Source: Alphaproteobacteria bacterium
GTDB taxonomy: Bacteria > Pseudomonadota > Alphaproteobacteria > Micavibrionales > Micavibrionaceae
DNA: 64,000 bases
Assembly (NCBI GenBank): GCA_021776025.1
Contig: JAJFGR010000018.1
Location: 62,001-126,000, forward strand
Direction of reading: 5' to 3'
Positions 53,381 to 63,581 of the stretch are shown here, piece after piece; the first letter of the stretch is position 1; the number at the start of each line of letters is the position of its first letter. A model generated the notes under the pieces. The model did no database searches, was not told the DNA's origin, and saw only the letters and a program-made list of their open reading frames with translations. The translations under genes and the position numbers were made by a program.

Positions 53381-54031
53381 ATGGGCCGATTAGAAGAAAA
53401 TTCCTATATGCGTTTGTCCGACCCTTCATTGTGGGGGGTGATTTTTGGGAATGCGGTTTCGATTTATCTGGCTGTAACCCAAGACTGGCCGCTGGCGCAG
53501 ATTATGTGGATTTATTGGGGGCAAAGCGTGATTATCGGCGTGATGAATGTCATTCGCATGCTTTCTCTCAAAGATTTTACAACCAAGGGCATGACGCAAA
53601 ACGGATCGCCCGTGCCGGAAACGCAGGCGGCGAAACGCGGCATTGCGATGTTTTTTGCTCTTCATTACGGGTTTTTTCATTTTGGATATGCGGCGTTTTT
53701 GTGGGCGGAACAACCACTGAATGCTCTGAGTATGAATGAGGCCTTCTTAATGATGTTGGCGCTCAGCATGTTTGTAGGCAGCCATTCTTTTTCATTGATG
53801 CATAATTGGAAGGCCGACTTTCGCCAAAGTAAACCCAATCTCGGGACGTTAATGTTTTATCCTTACCTGCGGATTATCCCGATGCATCTGGCAATTATTT
53901 TCGGCGGGTTTCTTGATTTTCTAGGCCTGATAATTTTCATGGTTCTGAAAACATTTGCCGATGCGGGCACGCATATGGTGGAGCATTATCTATTTCAAAA
54001 GCCGGGATCTGCTCTACATATGAAAGAGTAG
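53381..54031 (+). CDS. DUF6498-like membrane protein
   Basis: The 216-residue protein has about five hydrophobic segments and the pattern MWIYWGQSVIIGVMNVIRM, HYGFFHFGYAAFL and FADAGTHMVEHYLF. These features match my recollection of DUF6498-containing membrane proteins. The conserved His residues (HYGFFHFGY, GTHMVEH) could bind metal, but no function is established. It is convergent with the P-loop kinase gene, two bases apart. Confidence 0.7.
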   Translation: MGRLEENSYMRLSDPSLWGVIFGNAVSIYLAVTQDWPLAQIMWIYWGQSVIIGVMNVIRMLSLKDFTTKGMTQNGSPVPETQAAKRGIAMFFALHYGFFHFGYAAFLWAEQPLNALSMNEAFLMMLALSMFVGSHSFSLMHNWKADFRQSKPNLGTLMFYPYLRIIPMHLAIIFGGFLDFLGLIIFMVLKTFADAGTHMVEHYLFQKPGSALHMKE

Positions 54032-54033
54032 CG

Positions 54034-54603
54034 CTATGGCGCTTTGCCCCAATCTGGATGGGTGAGCATGATACATTTGAAATACGGTTCCTTACCCGTT
54101 TGGGGGAAGCGCGTGACCTTTGCTAGATCTTGGATACGCTTTGCATCGACGACGTTTTCGGCCTCGCGATCGCGGGCTTCATGGCGGCGCAAACATTCAG
54201 ACAGCGGCACGCGGAAACACACATAAACCACGCGGTGGGTGGGATCGAGACGCGCATGCATTTCTATGCGCTCTTTGGGGACCAAATTGACCTGATCCCA
54301 GATAAAGGATTTCGGTTTTTTGGTGAATTTTTCGATTTGTTTTTTAAGGTCTTTGCAGGCATCCGGATAGCAGGCCTTGAAAGCCTGCGCGTAATTCAGT
54401 TTTTTCTTTTTGGCGTAATTTTCGACATAGGCATCGGTGGAGGCGATGGGGAGTTTTTGCGGGTGATTTGCTGCCCAGCCGCTTTTACCACTGCCCGGGA
54501 GTCCGACGAGGACATAGGCGATGGGTTTATCACCTTTATTGGTTTCAAAGGTGGGGTAGGCGGCGTTTTTGGCCTCAGCATCGCTCATACTGAATTTGCT
54601 CAT
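54034..54603 (-). CDS. P-loop kinase-like NTPase
   Basis: From MSKFSMSDAE, the 189-residue protein has Walker A VLVGLPGSGKSGWA and a following STDAYVENYA segment. A Walker B-like FIWDQVN and a lid with RVPLSECLRRHEARDRE follow. This is the layout of polynucleotide-kinase/zeta-toxin-like or RNA-ligase-associated kinases. No antitoxin is obvious nearby. The longer frame to 54732 would overlap the upstream lipoprotein gene and is rejected. Confidence 0.75.
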   Translation of the reverse strand: MSKFSMSDAEAKNAAYPTFETNKGDKPIAYVLVGLPGSGKSGWAANHPQKLPIASTDAYVENYAKKKKLNYAQAFKACYPDACKDLKKQIEKFTKKPKSFIWDQVNLVPKERIEMHARLDPTHRVVYVCFRVPLSECLRRHEARDREAENVVDAKRIQDLAKVTRFPQTGKEPYFKCIMLTHPDWGKAP

Positions 54604-54607
54604 AGCA

Positions 54608-54829
54608 TTATCGTCCTCGAAAAAGCGGGTCGTTTTCGAGATAGTCACGGCAATCAAGATTGCGGCCCCGGACTTCGTCTTTAAGGACCGTTTTGCCGGT
54701 GGTTTCGGCGCGGTAGCACAGCGTGTGGTCACTGAGCTTGGCGGGATCTTGCGAGACTGTTGGCGTGCGGTAACCTTCGCAGGCGGTGAGGGCCAGAAGC
54801 GAGATTAAAAAGATGTATTTCATGGTCAT
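54608..54829 (-). CDS. Small lipoprotein, 73 aa
   Basis: MTMKYIFLISLLALTACEGY gives a lipobox LTAC after a short signal. The mature part is about 58 residues with two further Cys (HTLCYRAE, NLDCRDY). AAGG five bases before the ATG decides the start. It lies in tandem between the PhnA-like gene and the kinase gene. Function unknown. Confidence 0.7.
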   Translation of the reverse strand: MTMKYIFLISLLALTACEGYRTPTVSQDPAKLSDHTLCYRAETTGKTVLKDEVRGRNLDCRDYLENDPLFRGR

Positions 54830-54830
54830 T

Positions 54831-55184
54831 TCAACCTTCCGTGATTTTTTTAACAACCGAGGACTTTAACCCCATCGGTCCGAACCCCGGAACCTTACCA
54901 TCAATGTCATGGCCGCTGACCTGCTCGTTTTCAGGGACAAGGCGGATGTTCTTGACCTTTGTGCCGACCTTAATCGCGCTGCCTCCGACTTTCAAATCCT
55001 TGGCGATGGTCACGGAATCGCCGTCTTTAAGCTCATTGCCGACGGAATCGCGGATGGTTTTGGCGCTCTCTTCATCTCCGGCGGCTGACCATTCATGCGC
55101 GCATTCGGGGCAGATCAGCAGATCGCGATCTTCATACGTGTAGGCTGAGCTGCATTTGGGGCATGGGGGAAGATTTTGCGTCAT
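54831..55184 (-). CDS. PhnA/YjdM-family zinc-ribbon protein
   Basis: The 117-residue protein has an N-terminal zinc ribbon ([14 protein letters not shown]...ICPECAHEW) followed by the PhnA domain: [19 protein letters not shown], then [10 protein letters not shown] and [11 protein letters not shown]. The name PhnA is historical. No phosphonate function is implied by the neighbours. Confidence 0.92.
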   Translation of the reverse strand: MTQNLPPCPKCSSAYTYEDRDLLICPECAHEWSAAGDEESAKTIRDSVGNELKDGDSVTIAKDLKVGGSAIKVGTKVKNIRLVPENEQVSGHDIDGKVPGFGPMGLKSSVVKKITEG

Positions 55185-55285
55185 AATAGGAGTTTTGCAT
55201 CAATGGGGCACCCCTGCAAGCTGCGGAGAAACACAACTATGCACCTTTGCTAACTTTTTGCTAATTTTTGCCTGCTAGAATAATC

Positions 55286-56191
55286 ATGGAAAAATGCATA
55301 AAACCTTATGGGACGGTACTTTTGAGTGAAAATTACGAAAAATTTGCCCAAGAAACATATGAAACGGTTTACAACGCTGTGCAGCAAAGCTTGGCCACTG
55401 CAAAGAACGCGCCAATCCTGATGGTTAGCGGCGAAGGTCACTATGACTTTTTGAGCGAAATCATTACGAACATGTGGACGGATGATGCTGAAGAAACCCC
55501 TGCCCATGCGGCAGCTTATACGCATATTTCTGCGATCAGGGCCGCAGCAGACCTGGTGGGGCGCGAAAATGTTGTTGTCAGCTTCGAACAAGACCCAAAA
55601 TCAATAGAGAACATATTATCAAACCTTAATCGTGACCGGGTGCCCGATTTCTTTTTGGAACCCCAAGCATCACAACTGGCTTTCATATATGCTTACAAAA
55701 ACGGTTTTAACATTGTCGGTACAGATGCTGGATATAGAGGCGCAATAGAGCGTGCTGACGGTAATGTAGAGGAAATTATCATGGACCCGCAGCGTTATGC
55801 AATGGAACATGCCGCAATTTCTGCGCAGGCTGGCAACGCTCGAATTGTGGTGCATATTGGCGGCGCAGCCCATATAAAAACATTGCAGGGCTATCCGCCC
55901 GATTCTGACTTCAGCGATCCTGATAATGTACCGACGCCGGTGGATAATCCATTTGATAGTGTCTATGGCTGCGTTGTTTATTTTAATAATGACGACGAAT
56001 TTAAAAAAGAAACCGAAGACACCAGCTTTTACAGGAACCCGGAAAATGCAATTCAAATTGATGCGCCGGGAAAAATGGATAGTCGTGATCGTAAAGATGT
56101 TGGAAAGCGGATCGATGACGCTGCCGCAACTATGCGAAGCGAAGCGACGACGGTTGATATAATGACGACGCCTTCCAGGCCAAAAATTTAA
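55286..56191 (+). CDS. Hypothetical protein, 301 aa
   Basis: Starting MEKCIKPYGTVLLSENYEK, the protein has an N-terminal helical part with MVSGEGHYDFLSEI, a central alpha/beta region, and RIVVHIGGAAHIKTLQGYP near residue 195. The latter two motifs, with an Asp in VGTDAGYRGAIERA, recall ChaN/TraB-like folds with paired His-containing strands, but I cannot make a firm assignment. The last 60 residues look disordered. No signal peptide. Confidence 0.6.
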   Translation: MEKCIKPYGTVLLSENYEKFAQETYETVYNAVQQSLATAKNAPILMVSGEGHYDFLSEIITNMWTDDAEETPAHAAAYTHISAIRAAADLVGRENVVVSFEQDPKSIENILSNLNRDRVPDFFLEPQASQLAFIYAYKNGFNIVGTDAGYRGAIERADGNVEEIIMDPQRYAMEHAAISAQAGNARIVVHIGGAAHIKTLQGYPPDSDFSDPDNVPTPVDNPFDSVYGCVVYFNNDDEFKKETEDTSFYRNPENAIQIDAPGKMDSRDRKDVGKRIDDAAATMRSEATTVDIMTTPSRPKI

Positions 56192-56220
56192 TTATTTCTT
56201 AGAGCCAGTTTTATTACTCT

Positions 56221-56466
56221 TTATTCTGACGGAAGCTTTACATCCGCGTCGCGCCAGCGGCGCATGTTGCCTTGGCATTCGAGAGCGCCATTATCGACAA
56301 GGATATAGAGCGCTTCCGCGATTTCTTTGCCTGAATCAGCATGCGGCGTAATCCCTGCGCCCGGCATCGCATCATAGACTTTGGAGATTAGAGCCGCGAT
56401 TTTGGTGAACTCCACGCTGGCGGCTTCCATGATCAGGGCATCGATTTTTTCGGGTGCGTTGGTCAT
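56221..56466 (-). CDS. Small hypothetical protein, 81 aa
   Basis: The product (MTNAPEKIDALIMEAASVEF...) is a helical soluble protein. It overlaps the upstream 62-aa gene by four bases (ATGA), so the two are coupled. I recognise no family. The coherent overlap supports both as real. Confidence 0.6.
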   Translation of the reverse strand: MTNAPEKIDALIMEAASVEFTKIAALISKVYDAMPGAGITPHADSGKEIAEALYILVDNGALECQGNMRRWRDADVKLPSE

Positions 56467-56651
56467 GCGGCGTCAAAGCGCTCTTTTGCGTCGGCGAACC
56501 ATTTGGCGATGTCCGCAGGGGTCGCGGCGGCGTTTTTCATCATATAATCCATGTGCTCGGCCATGTAATGCGCCTGCACGAGCTTGGTCCAGCCTTCGAA
56601 GTCCTCGGCGCTGAATTCGGTATCGCATTGGTCACAGGAGAGTGTTTTCAT
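56463..56651 (-). CDS. Small CxxC protein, 62 aa
   Basis: The product begins MKTLSCDQCDTEFSAEDFEG, with a CxxC pair and later His residues (AHYMAEHMDYMM) that could complete a zinc site, as in a zinc-finger-like DUF1059-type protein. AGGAACC lies before the ATG. It heads a two-gene unit and is upstream of a structured region on the other strand. Confidence 0.6.
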   Translation of the reverse strand: MKTLSCDQCDTEFSAEDFEGWTKLVQAHYMAEHMDYMMKNAAATPADIAKWFADAKERFDAA

Positions 56652-56723
56652 AGGCTGGTTCCTTTTTAGGGTTAAGCGACTAATCCCCGCTACCCACAGA
56701 GCTTAAAGAGAATTTTATCATAA

Positions 56724-56987
56724 AACCACACCAGAACTGGTATTATGTGGTTCTGTCCCTCAAGGAGGGGTTGTAAGAGGCCGTGAGCCTCGGGGTTAGC
56801 CTCACAAGCTGGCTTAAGGGAGAAAAGCATTTGGAACCGAACCCCCTGCGAAAGCAGCAAAGGTAAAGGTCCACCTTAGTCGCTATCTTCCGCTTCAAAA
56901 TACCAAGCGCTTGGTATGGAGATAGCCTGAGCAACCGGGCGATATAATTAGTTGGTTTTTAATTAAACCATGCGCATGGTATTTTTT
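56724..56987 (+). ncRNA. Structured leader RNA with terminator/antiterminator-like hairpins
   Basis: Within about 260 bases there are at least seven hairpins on the plus strand. They are 56724-56752 (7 bp), 56757-56769, 56777-56791, 56792-56845 (6 bp closing a long loop), 56846-56857 with a GAAA tetraloop, 56860-56877 and 56882-56926 with an inner 18-bp palindrome. The end has two mutually exclusive stems: 56953-56970 and a terminator-like 56967-56980 followed by six T. A 28-codon ORF follows. It matches no riboswitch, tmRNA, RNase P or SRP signature I know. Confidence 0.5.
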
Positions 56988-56998
56988 GGAGAAATCCA

Positions 56999-57085
56999 AT
57001 GATTTCCATGAAAATAAAAATTAGACTGAACCTTTGGCAGTTTATGCTTCTTATGAAGTTTCTGCTTTTGATCTTTTTAATTTAA
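56999..57085 (+). CDS. 28-residue hydrophobic peptide ORF behind the structured leader
   Basis: The ATG at 56999 follows GGAG by seven bases, a good ribosome-binding site. The frame reads MISMKIKIRLNLWQFMLLMK and then FLLLIFLI before TAA: a short basic head and a membrane-spanning hydrophobic tail. This is typical of small membrane peptides, including type I toxin proteins. A hairpin at 57090 follows. The peptide is not in any family I recognise, and its reality rests on the leader, ribosome-binding site and terminator together. Confidence 0.4.
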   Translation: MISMKIKIRLNLWQFMLLMKFLLLIFLI

Positions 57086-57089
57086 GGCG

Positions 57090-57110
57090 AAGGGGGGCTA
57101 ACGCCCCCTT
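57090..57110. terminator. GC-rich hairpin, possibly bidirectional terminator
   Basis: An AAGGGG/CCCCTT stem with an inner GC pair lies between the peptide ORF and the end of thiC. It could end both transcripts. The plus-strand tail (AGCTATTTT) is only partly T-rich. Confidence 0.6.
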
Positions 57111-57117
57111 AGCTATT

Positions 57118-58926
<1,809 letters not shown>

Positions 58927-59256
58927 TTATAGGTAATAGGTATCAGGATCCATATCGCGGATCTCAAGTGTTACTGCGCATTCTGGCGAAACAGTTTCTT
59001 TCATCACGGTATGCAGAGCATCACCGAATTTCTTTTTCGTCGGTCCATCGCGACCCGCTAGGATTAAAAGCGTTGCATGAAGCATTTGACCATTCAAACC
59101 TTTATCTCCAACCACAGCGTGATTGAGAAGCGTTGCACGGGTTTTTAAGCGCGCGCGTTCAACGCCTTGTTCGACCAATGCTTCGTGCATATCTGGAAGT
59201 AATTGCGGGATTTGTGCTTCAAGAGATTGAGAATATTCAACAATAATATGGGGCAT
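58927..59256 (-). CDS. CHMI/tautomerase-family protein
   Basis: The 109-residue protein starts MPHIIVEYSQSLEAQIP with the Pro1 nucleophile of the tautomerase superfamily. It has HATLLILAGRDGPTKKKFGDAL and fits 5-carboxymethyl-2-hydroxymuconate isomerase-like proteins. It lies between the TPP riboswitch and thiC, which is unexpected for an aromatic-degradation enzyme and suggests some other role near thiamin synthesis. Confidence 0.85.
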   Translation of the reverse strand: MPHIIVEYSQSLEAQIPQLLPDMHEALVEQGVERARLKTRATLLNHAVVGDKGLNGQMLHATLLILAGRDGPTKKKFGDALHTVMKETVSPECAVTLEIRDMDPDTYYL

Positions 59257-59267
59257 GGTCTTTTCCT

Positions 59268-59336
59268 TTCCCTACGAGGGTGCTAGCCCTACAGGTTCGA
59301 GGCGTGTTTCTCAGCCACATTCAAGCAGCACCGCCA
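59268..59336 (-). promoter_or_regulatory. TPP (THI-box) riboswitch
   Basis: On the minus strand the region contains GGCTGAGA (59309-59316), CGAACCTG (59292-59299) and CGTAGGGA near 59270-59276. The closing stem is GGTGCT (59327-59332) with AGCACC (59279-59284). These are the conserved THI-box elements. It lies directly upstream of the tautomerase-thiC operon, so thiamin pyrophosphate is expected to switch the operon off. Confidence 0.92.
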
Positions 59337-59414
59337 AGGTTTTTGTATGGATGCAAAGTGGCAGAAATAAAAAGATATTTCAAGGCCATATAGGTTTCAT
59401 GTTAAAATGGTCTT

Positions 59415-60077
59415 ATGCGCGGATTACAGATTTTTATTGGCTTGGTTTTGGCTTTTTATATGCCTTCTTTTGCCTATGCGCAGGAAAGTTCAAACACCAT
59501 AGCCGGTTATTTGGTATCGGATAACAGCTATGGGGATAGCCCACCGTCCCTTGATGTTACGCCAATTTATCATGATCGCCAGCAGCGTATTCAGGATATT
59601 TATACGGGCATGGATTTTAATCCGGAAGATTTCTCCTTAAAATTTACGGATTATCCTTATGGGAATCAGAATGTTGATCTTAAAATGATTGTAGAATACG
59701 GCGTAGCGCTGGCGGATGAGGGTCCGCATGTTGAATTGCTTGATTGGAAAATGTGTGACGGCGCTTCTTATATTTTAGAGAACGTGCGAGAAACCTATAC
59801 ATTCCGGAAAGATAAGGGCGACGTTGAGAAGCCCTGCATGGTTTCTTTTGAAAAAGATGAGCTCATGCACGCCATTGCCAATCGTAGTGATTATCCCAGC
59901 CACACTGAAGATATTAAGCGGTGGCAAGATGTGGCGGAGCGGTGTTACCACGGCGATGATTTCAGCTGTATTACTGCGCTTTCCTATCGTTTTGAGTTTG
60001 TCGTTAAGGACCCTGAGCGTGCAGACCAGACGTACAAATTAAAACCCTTTCGTATTGTTCCGCCGAACGGGTGTTAG
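59415..60077 (+). CDS. Hypothetical secreted protein, 220 aa
   Basis: The signal peptide is MRGLQIFIGLVLAFYMPSFA followed by YAQE. The mature part has four Cys (KMCDGASY, KPCMVSF, RCYHGDDFSC) that could form disulfides, and the protein ends PNGC. No family is recognised. It is divergent from the riboswitch-controlled operon. Confidence 0.65.
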   Translation: MRGLQIFIGLVLAFYMPSFAYAQESSNTIAGYLVSDNSYGDSPPSLDVTPIYHDRQQRIQDIYTGMDFNPEDFSLKFTDYPYGNQNVDLKMIVEYGVALADEGPHVELLDWKMCDGASYILENVRETYTFRKDKGDVEKPCMVSFEKDELMHAIANRSDYPSHTEDIKRWQDVAERCYHGDDFSCITALSYRFEFVVKDPERADQTYKLKPFRIVPPNGC

Positions 60078-60120
60078 AAAAGCTTTGATCTTCACATAGC
60101 GCTGGCCTATATATCCCCTC

Positions 60121-60783
60121 ATGAACCCAAACATCAAAAAACGCCTGTTACGGACATTAATATTCAGCCTGATTGCCTTGGTCATTGGCGCAGGCGTGGG
60201 GTGGGTGCAGATCCAGATGCAAAGTGCGCGCGTAACAACGAAAGACGGCAAGCAGATGGAAACCGCGCTGCCGATGGCGGGGCTGCAGATTGGCGGGCCG
60301 TTTTCGCTGACTAATCATCTAGGCGCAGATGTCACCGAGAAAAATTATGAGGGACAATATAAGCTGATTTATTTCGGGTTTACGTACTGCCCAGCGATTT
60401 GCCCGACGGAATTGCAGAAAATCAGCCGGGTGATGAGCGCGCTGGAAGACAAGCATCCGGAAGCAGCCAAGACCATCCAACCTCTGTTTATTACTGTTGA
60501 TCCAGAGCGCGACAGAGTGCCGGTGATGCGCGAATATATCAGTTTGTTTCACAAACGCCTTGTCGGCCTGACCGGCACGGTGCCGCAGATTGATTTTATC
60601 AAGAAGAGTTACCGCATTTTTGCAACAAAAGTGCAGGATGAAACCCAGAATGATTACAGCGTTGATCACTCTTCTTTTATTTATTTGATGGGCCCGAATA
60701 ACGAACTGATGAGCATGTACCGGGTGAGCGACAGCGCCGATGATGTTTATGCGGATCTTATAGAGCGGCTGGGGCTGTCTTAG
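60121..60783 (+). CDS. SCO1/SenC-family copper chaperone
   Basis: The 220-residue protein has an N-terminal anchor (TLIFSLIALVIGAGVGWVQ) and the SCO fold. It shows CPAIC with Cys90/Cys94 (FTYCPAICPTEL) and the copper His in YSVDHSSFIYL. SCO proteins insert copper into cytochrome oxidase CuA. A PCuAC chaperone occurs at 25147 in the same window. It overlaps the SCP2 gene by four bases. Confidence 0.94.
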   Translation: MNPNIKKRLLRTLIFSLIALVIGAGVGWVQIQMQSARVTTKDGKQMETALPMAGLQIGGPFSLTNHLGADVTEKNYEGQYKLIYFGFTYCPAICPTELQKISRVMSALEDKHPEAAKTIQPLFITVDPERDRVPVMREYISLFHKRLVGLTGTVPQIDFIKKSYRIFATKVQDETQNDYSVDHSSFIYLMGPNNELMSMYRVSDSADDVYADLIERLGLS

Positions 60784-61085
60784 TCTTCCAGAATGGCATT
60801 GAGCTTCATAGCAAGACCCATAGAGCCTTTAACTTTTAGCTTGCCCATCATGAAGGCGATATTTGGGTCTTGGGTGCCCGCCAAAATTTCCTGAAATGCT
60901 GAGAGTGATGTTTCAAAGGTGACATCGGCTTCGGCTGCAGCATCATCTGAAATTTCCGGCGGGTTTTGAGTTGCATCGACGAAAATGCAGCCTTCATCAC
61001 CAAAATCGAATTTCACGCTGGCGTTCAAGCCTATGGCCATAGCCATTTTTTCTTTAATTTTCGACGTGATGGCTTCCAAAGACAT
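60780..61085 (-). CDS. SCP2 sterol-binding-domain protein
   Basis: The 101-residue protein is a stand-alone SCP2 domain: VKFDFGDEGCIFVDATQNPPEI, then DVTFETSLSAFQEILAGTQDPNIAFMMGKLKVKGSMG. Members bind lipids or acyl-CoA. The gene is convergent with the SCO gene. An acyl-CoA dehydrogenase gene ends the window on the same strand. Confidence 0.9.
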   Translation of the reverse strand: MSLEAITSKIKEKMAMAIGLNASVKFDFGDEGCIFVDATQNPPEISDDAAAEADVTFETSLSAFQEILAGTQDPNIAFMMGKLKVKGSMGLAMKLNAILED

Positions 61086-61230
61086 TTTATATTCCCCTCA
61101 TATGCTTTTGAACATTAACACTGCATAGACATAGATGAGTTTTTAAAGATTGTCTCCCCCAAAACGGAGTGCTAATCTTGATATCGCTTGTCTGTTAAAC
61201 ACTACTTTTTGGGCTTTCAGGATTAAAATT

Positions 61231-62901
61231 ATGCGCTGTGCTTCTTTTCGCCACACTTTCCGCTTATCGCTTCTGGCCGGTTTTTTATTGGGGACGATGT
61301 CCGTACCAGTGTATGCGGCAACCGAGGCAGACCCTGAGGTTTATTTTTACCCGTCTAAAGGCTGGAATATTCAAAAAATGGGCGGATCCTGCTCTATTTC
61401 AAGCCGTTTTAACAATGGTTTTGTTATCACTTTTGATGGTGATGAGCGCTGGATTTCAGGCATGAGCGTCGATTTTCAGCAAGATATTTTTCAAAATGGA
61501 AAAACATATGATGTGAAGCTCAGCGTTCCGGGCGTGAAAGATAAAAGCTTTAAAGCTTCGGGCGAATCCGGCAGCACGCTGGGGATTGGACTGCGAAAAC
61601 AAAAAGATTTTTATCAGGCTCTGCGGACATCGTCGGTGCTGGATTTGACACTGGATGACAATAATTTCCGTTTTTATCTGACTGGTTTTACTGGCTCTGC
61701 AGCGAATTTTGAGCGATGCATGGCGGGCGCGGTCATGGATAACCCGGAAAACAAGGCGGCAAAAACACTGGTACCGCGGTCAGAAGAAGATAAATTCATG
61801 ATCAATGAATCGATTGCGATGGAAGAGCGTGCCAAGAACCAAACGCAAGCGGTTGTCGAAATTTCACCTGAAAACCCACAGCCAGTTGTTCAGGAAATTC
61901 CTGTGAAGGAAGTGGTGAAGCTTGGCGATACGGTTGTGGAAGGCGATATAGCCAGCAACGGGAGCATTCTTGATACGGATGTTAAAGACCTTTTGGAAAA
62001 ACCGGGGATGATGGATCCACAGGACGTTGGGCGTAAACGCCTTTCAGAACAGCTGGCGGCGCAGATTGCCGATAATCCGGATTTGATTGAAGTGGATGAA
62101 CAGGCGCTGAGACTGCTAGAAACACGTAAGACTTTGGAGATGCCGCCGGGGATAGAGGATAGACCTTTAATTCCTGAAGCACCGCAAGAGACACCTAAGC
62201 CCGCCGAAAAAATCACCGCGATCGTTGAAAAAGAGGTCAAACCGCTCACGCCGATAGAAGAGAAGCCTGCGGATGTCGCGCTGGAGCCTTCCGCTGCTGA
62301 GGCCTTACTGGAGCCGGTTAAAGAAGAAATTGTCGAAGTGGCGGAGGTGCCGCCTGCCACTGCCGTGGCGCCGAAGCGTGAGACAATTAGAAAATCAACG
62401 CCGCCGATGAAAGTGAATAAGGAAGTGACGCGTAGCCAAGCCGATTTTACAAATCTTGAGCCAGCGGCGCCTGGACCAAATGTTAAGGAGCTGCGCAAGC
62501 AGGTGCTTAATCTGCAGGATATGGTTGATGGGCTTAAGACAGAGAACAGGGCGCTCAATGATGAGCTGAAGTCCTCTTTGAAAGAATCGGAAGATGAACG
62601 TTTGAGCATTTCTTCGGAAAACTGGAATTTAGAGCGCGCGACCATGCGGTTCAATGAAGCTGAACGGCAGCTCAAACGTATGGGTCAGCAATTGCAGCAA
62701 GAGCGCGCCAAGAATGATGTTGAAAAACGTGAGCTAGAAGCGATGCTGTTTGATCCGCAAGTGACTGATCAGGCACAGCTAGCACGGCTGGCTGATCTGG
62801 AAGAGAAGCTGATAGAAGCGGAAAAAGAGCTAGAAGACCAGCGTGAGCGCTATGAAGAGCAAATTCGTCAGCGCTGGGAAGCCGGCAAACCAGCACAATA
62901 A
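61231..62901 (+). CDS. Secreted protein with coiled-coil C-terminus, 556 aa
   Basis: AGGA eight bases before ATG 61231 and a signal peptide (RLSLLAGFLLGTMSVPVYA) set the start, rejecting the earlier in-frame codons. Residues about 30-170 form a beta-rich domain with Cys (MGGSCSISSRF). A long Pro/Glu-rich linker follows (about 200-420). The last 130 residues are a Glu/Lys-rich coiled coil (EKLIEAEKELEDQRERYEEQ). No family is recognised. The layout suggests an envelope scaffold or stalk protein. Confidence 0.7.
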   Translation: MRCASFRHTFRLSLLAGFLLGTMSVPVYAATEADPEVYFYPSKGWNIQKMGGSCSISSRFNNGFVITFDGDERWISGMSVDFQQDIFQNGKTYDVKLSVPGVKDKSFKASGESGSTLGIGLRKQKDFYQALRTSSVLDLTLDDNNFRFYLTGFTGSAANFERCMAGAVMDNPENKAAKTLVPRSEEDKFMINESIAMEERAKNQTQAVVEISPENPQPVVQEIPVKEVVKLGDTVVEGDIASNGSILDTDVKDLLEKPGMMDPQDVGRKRLSEQLAAQIADNPDLIEVDEQALRLLETRKTLEMPPGIEDRPLIPEAPQETPKPAEKITAIVEKEVKPLTPIEEKPADVALEPSAAEALLEPVKEEIVEVAEVPPATAVAPKRETIRKSTPPMKVNKEVTRSQADFTNLEPAAPGPNVKELRKQVLNLQDMVDGLKTENRALNDELKSSLKESEDERLSISSENWNLERATMRFNEAERQLKRMGQQLQQERAKNDVEKRELEAMLFDPQVTDQAQLARLADLEEKLIEAEKELEDQRERYEEQIRQRWEAGKPAQ

Positions 62902-62954
62902 TTTCAATTAAACTTTTATGGCAAAAAAACATTCATCTATGATAAATAGATCGA

Positions 62955-63581
62955 ATGTTTTTGGAAACGGCTTCAGCTTTAAGGAAGAATGTAACGGCGC
63001 ACCCCCGGGTTGCAAGCGCTTTGGCAGGTATTTTTGGCCTCGCGGCCATTGTCTCTGCGCCTTCAGTATATTACGGGCTGGATGCGCAAGGCCCGGAAAA
63101 AAATTTTAAAGCCGACGCGGTCATCGTTTTTGCCGGGGGAAGTGGGCGCATTGCGCGCGGCATTGAAATAGGGCGACAAGATGGTGAAAAAAAACTTAAG
63201 GTCTTTATTTCCGGCGCCAAGGAGGGGCAAAATTTAGCTACGGTTCTCAGCATGACCTATCCGAGGATTGTACCGCATCCTGATATTGGCGAGATTGAGC
63301 TTGGTGACAGAGCGCTTAATACTGTCGGCAATGCCCTTGAGGCGGAGAAGTGGCTTGAGCAAAACCCCGCGCTTAAAAATGTTATTTTTGTAACTTCTAA
63401 TTATCATCAGGCCAGAGCGAATTTGGAGCTGCAGCGGACCTTACAGGAAGATATTGAGGAGCGGTTTGAGAGCGTTAATAACGGCTTTAATTTTGTAGCG
63501 CGAGGTACAGAAATTTTGAAAACTTTTGCCAGTTTCCTTGGGTACCATGGCGACGGCCCGCATTTACGGGAACCGAATTAA
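62955..63581 (+). CDS. YdcF/ElyC/SanA-family protein
   Basis: The 208-residue protein has one membrane segment (about 20-40), followed by the DUF218 domain: ADAVIVFAGGSGRIARGIEI, LGDRALNTVGNALEAEKWL and IFVTSNYHQARANLEL. Members affect envelope precursor metabolism (ElyC, SanA) or bind S-adenosylmethionine (YdcF). Its stop overlaps the acyl-CoA dehydrogenase stop by four bases. Confidence 0.9.
   Translation: MFLETASALRKNVTAHPRVASALAGIFGLAAIVSAPSVYYGLDAQGPEKNFKADAVIVFAGGSGRIARGIEIGRQDGEKKLKVFISGAKEGQNLATVLSMTYPRIVPHPDIGEIELGDRALNTVGNALEAEKWLEQNPALKNVIFVTSNYHQARANLELQRTLQEDIEERFESVNNGFNFVARGTEILKTFASFLGYHGDGPHLREPN

Noticed and set aside
56724-56987. Known RNA: tmRNA, RNase P, SRP RNA, 6S, TPP or cobalamin riboswitch
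   Set aside because: Conserved signatures (tag ANDN, GAGGAAAGTCC, GGAAGxAGC with its 5' CAGG, THI-box, B12-box) are not present on either strand as far as I can read.
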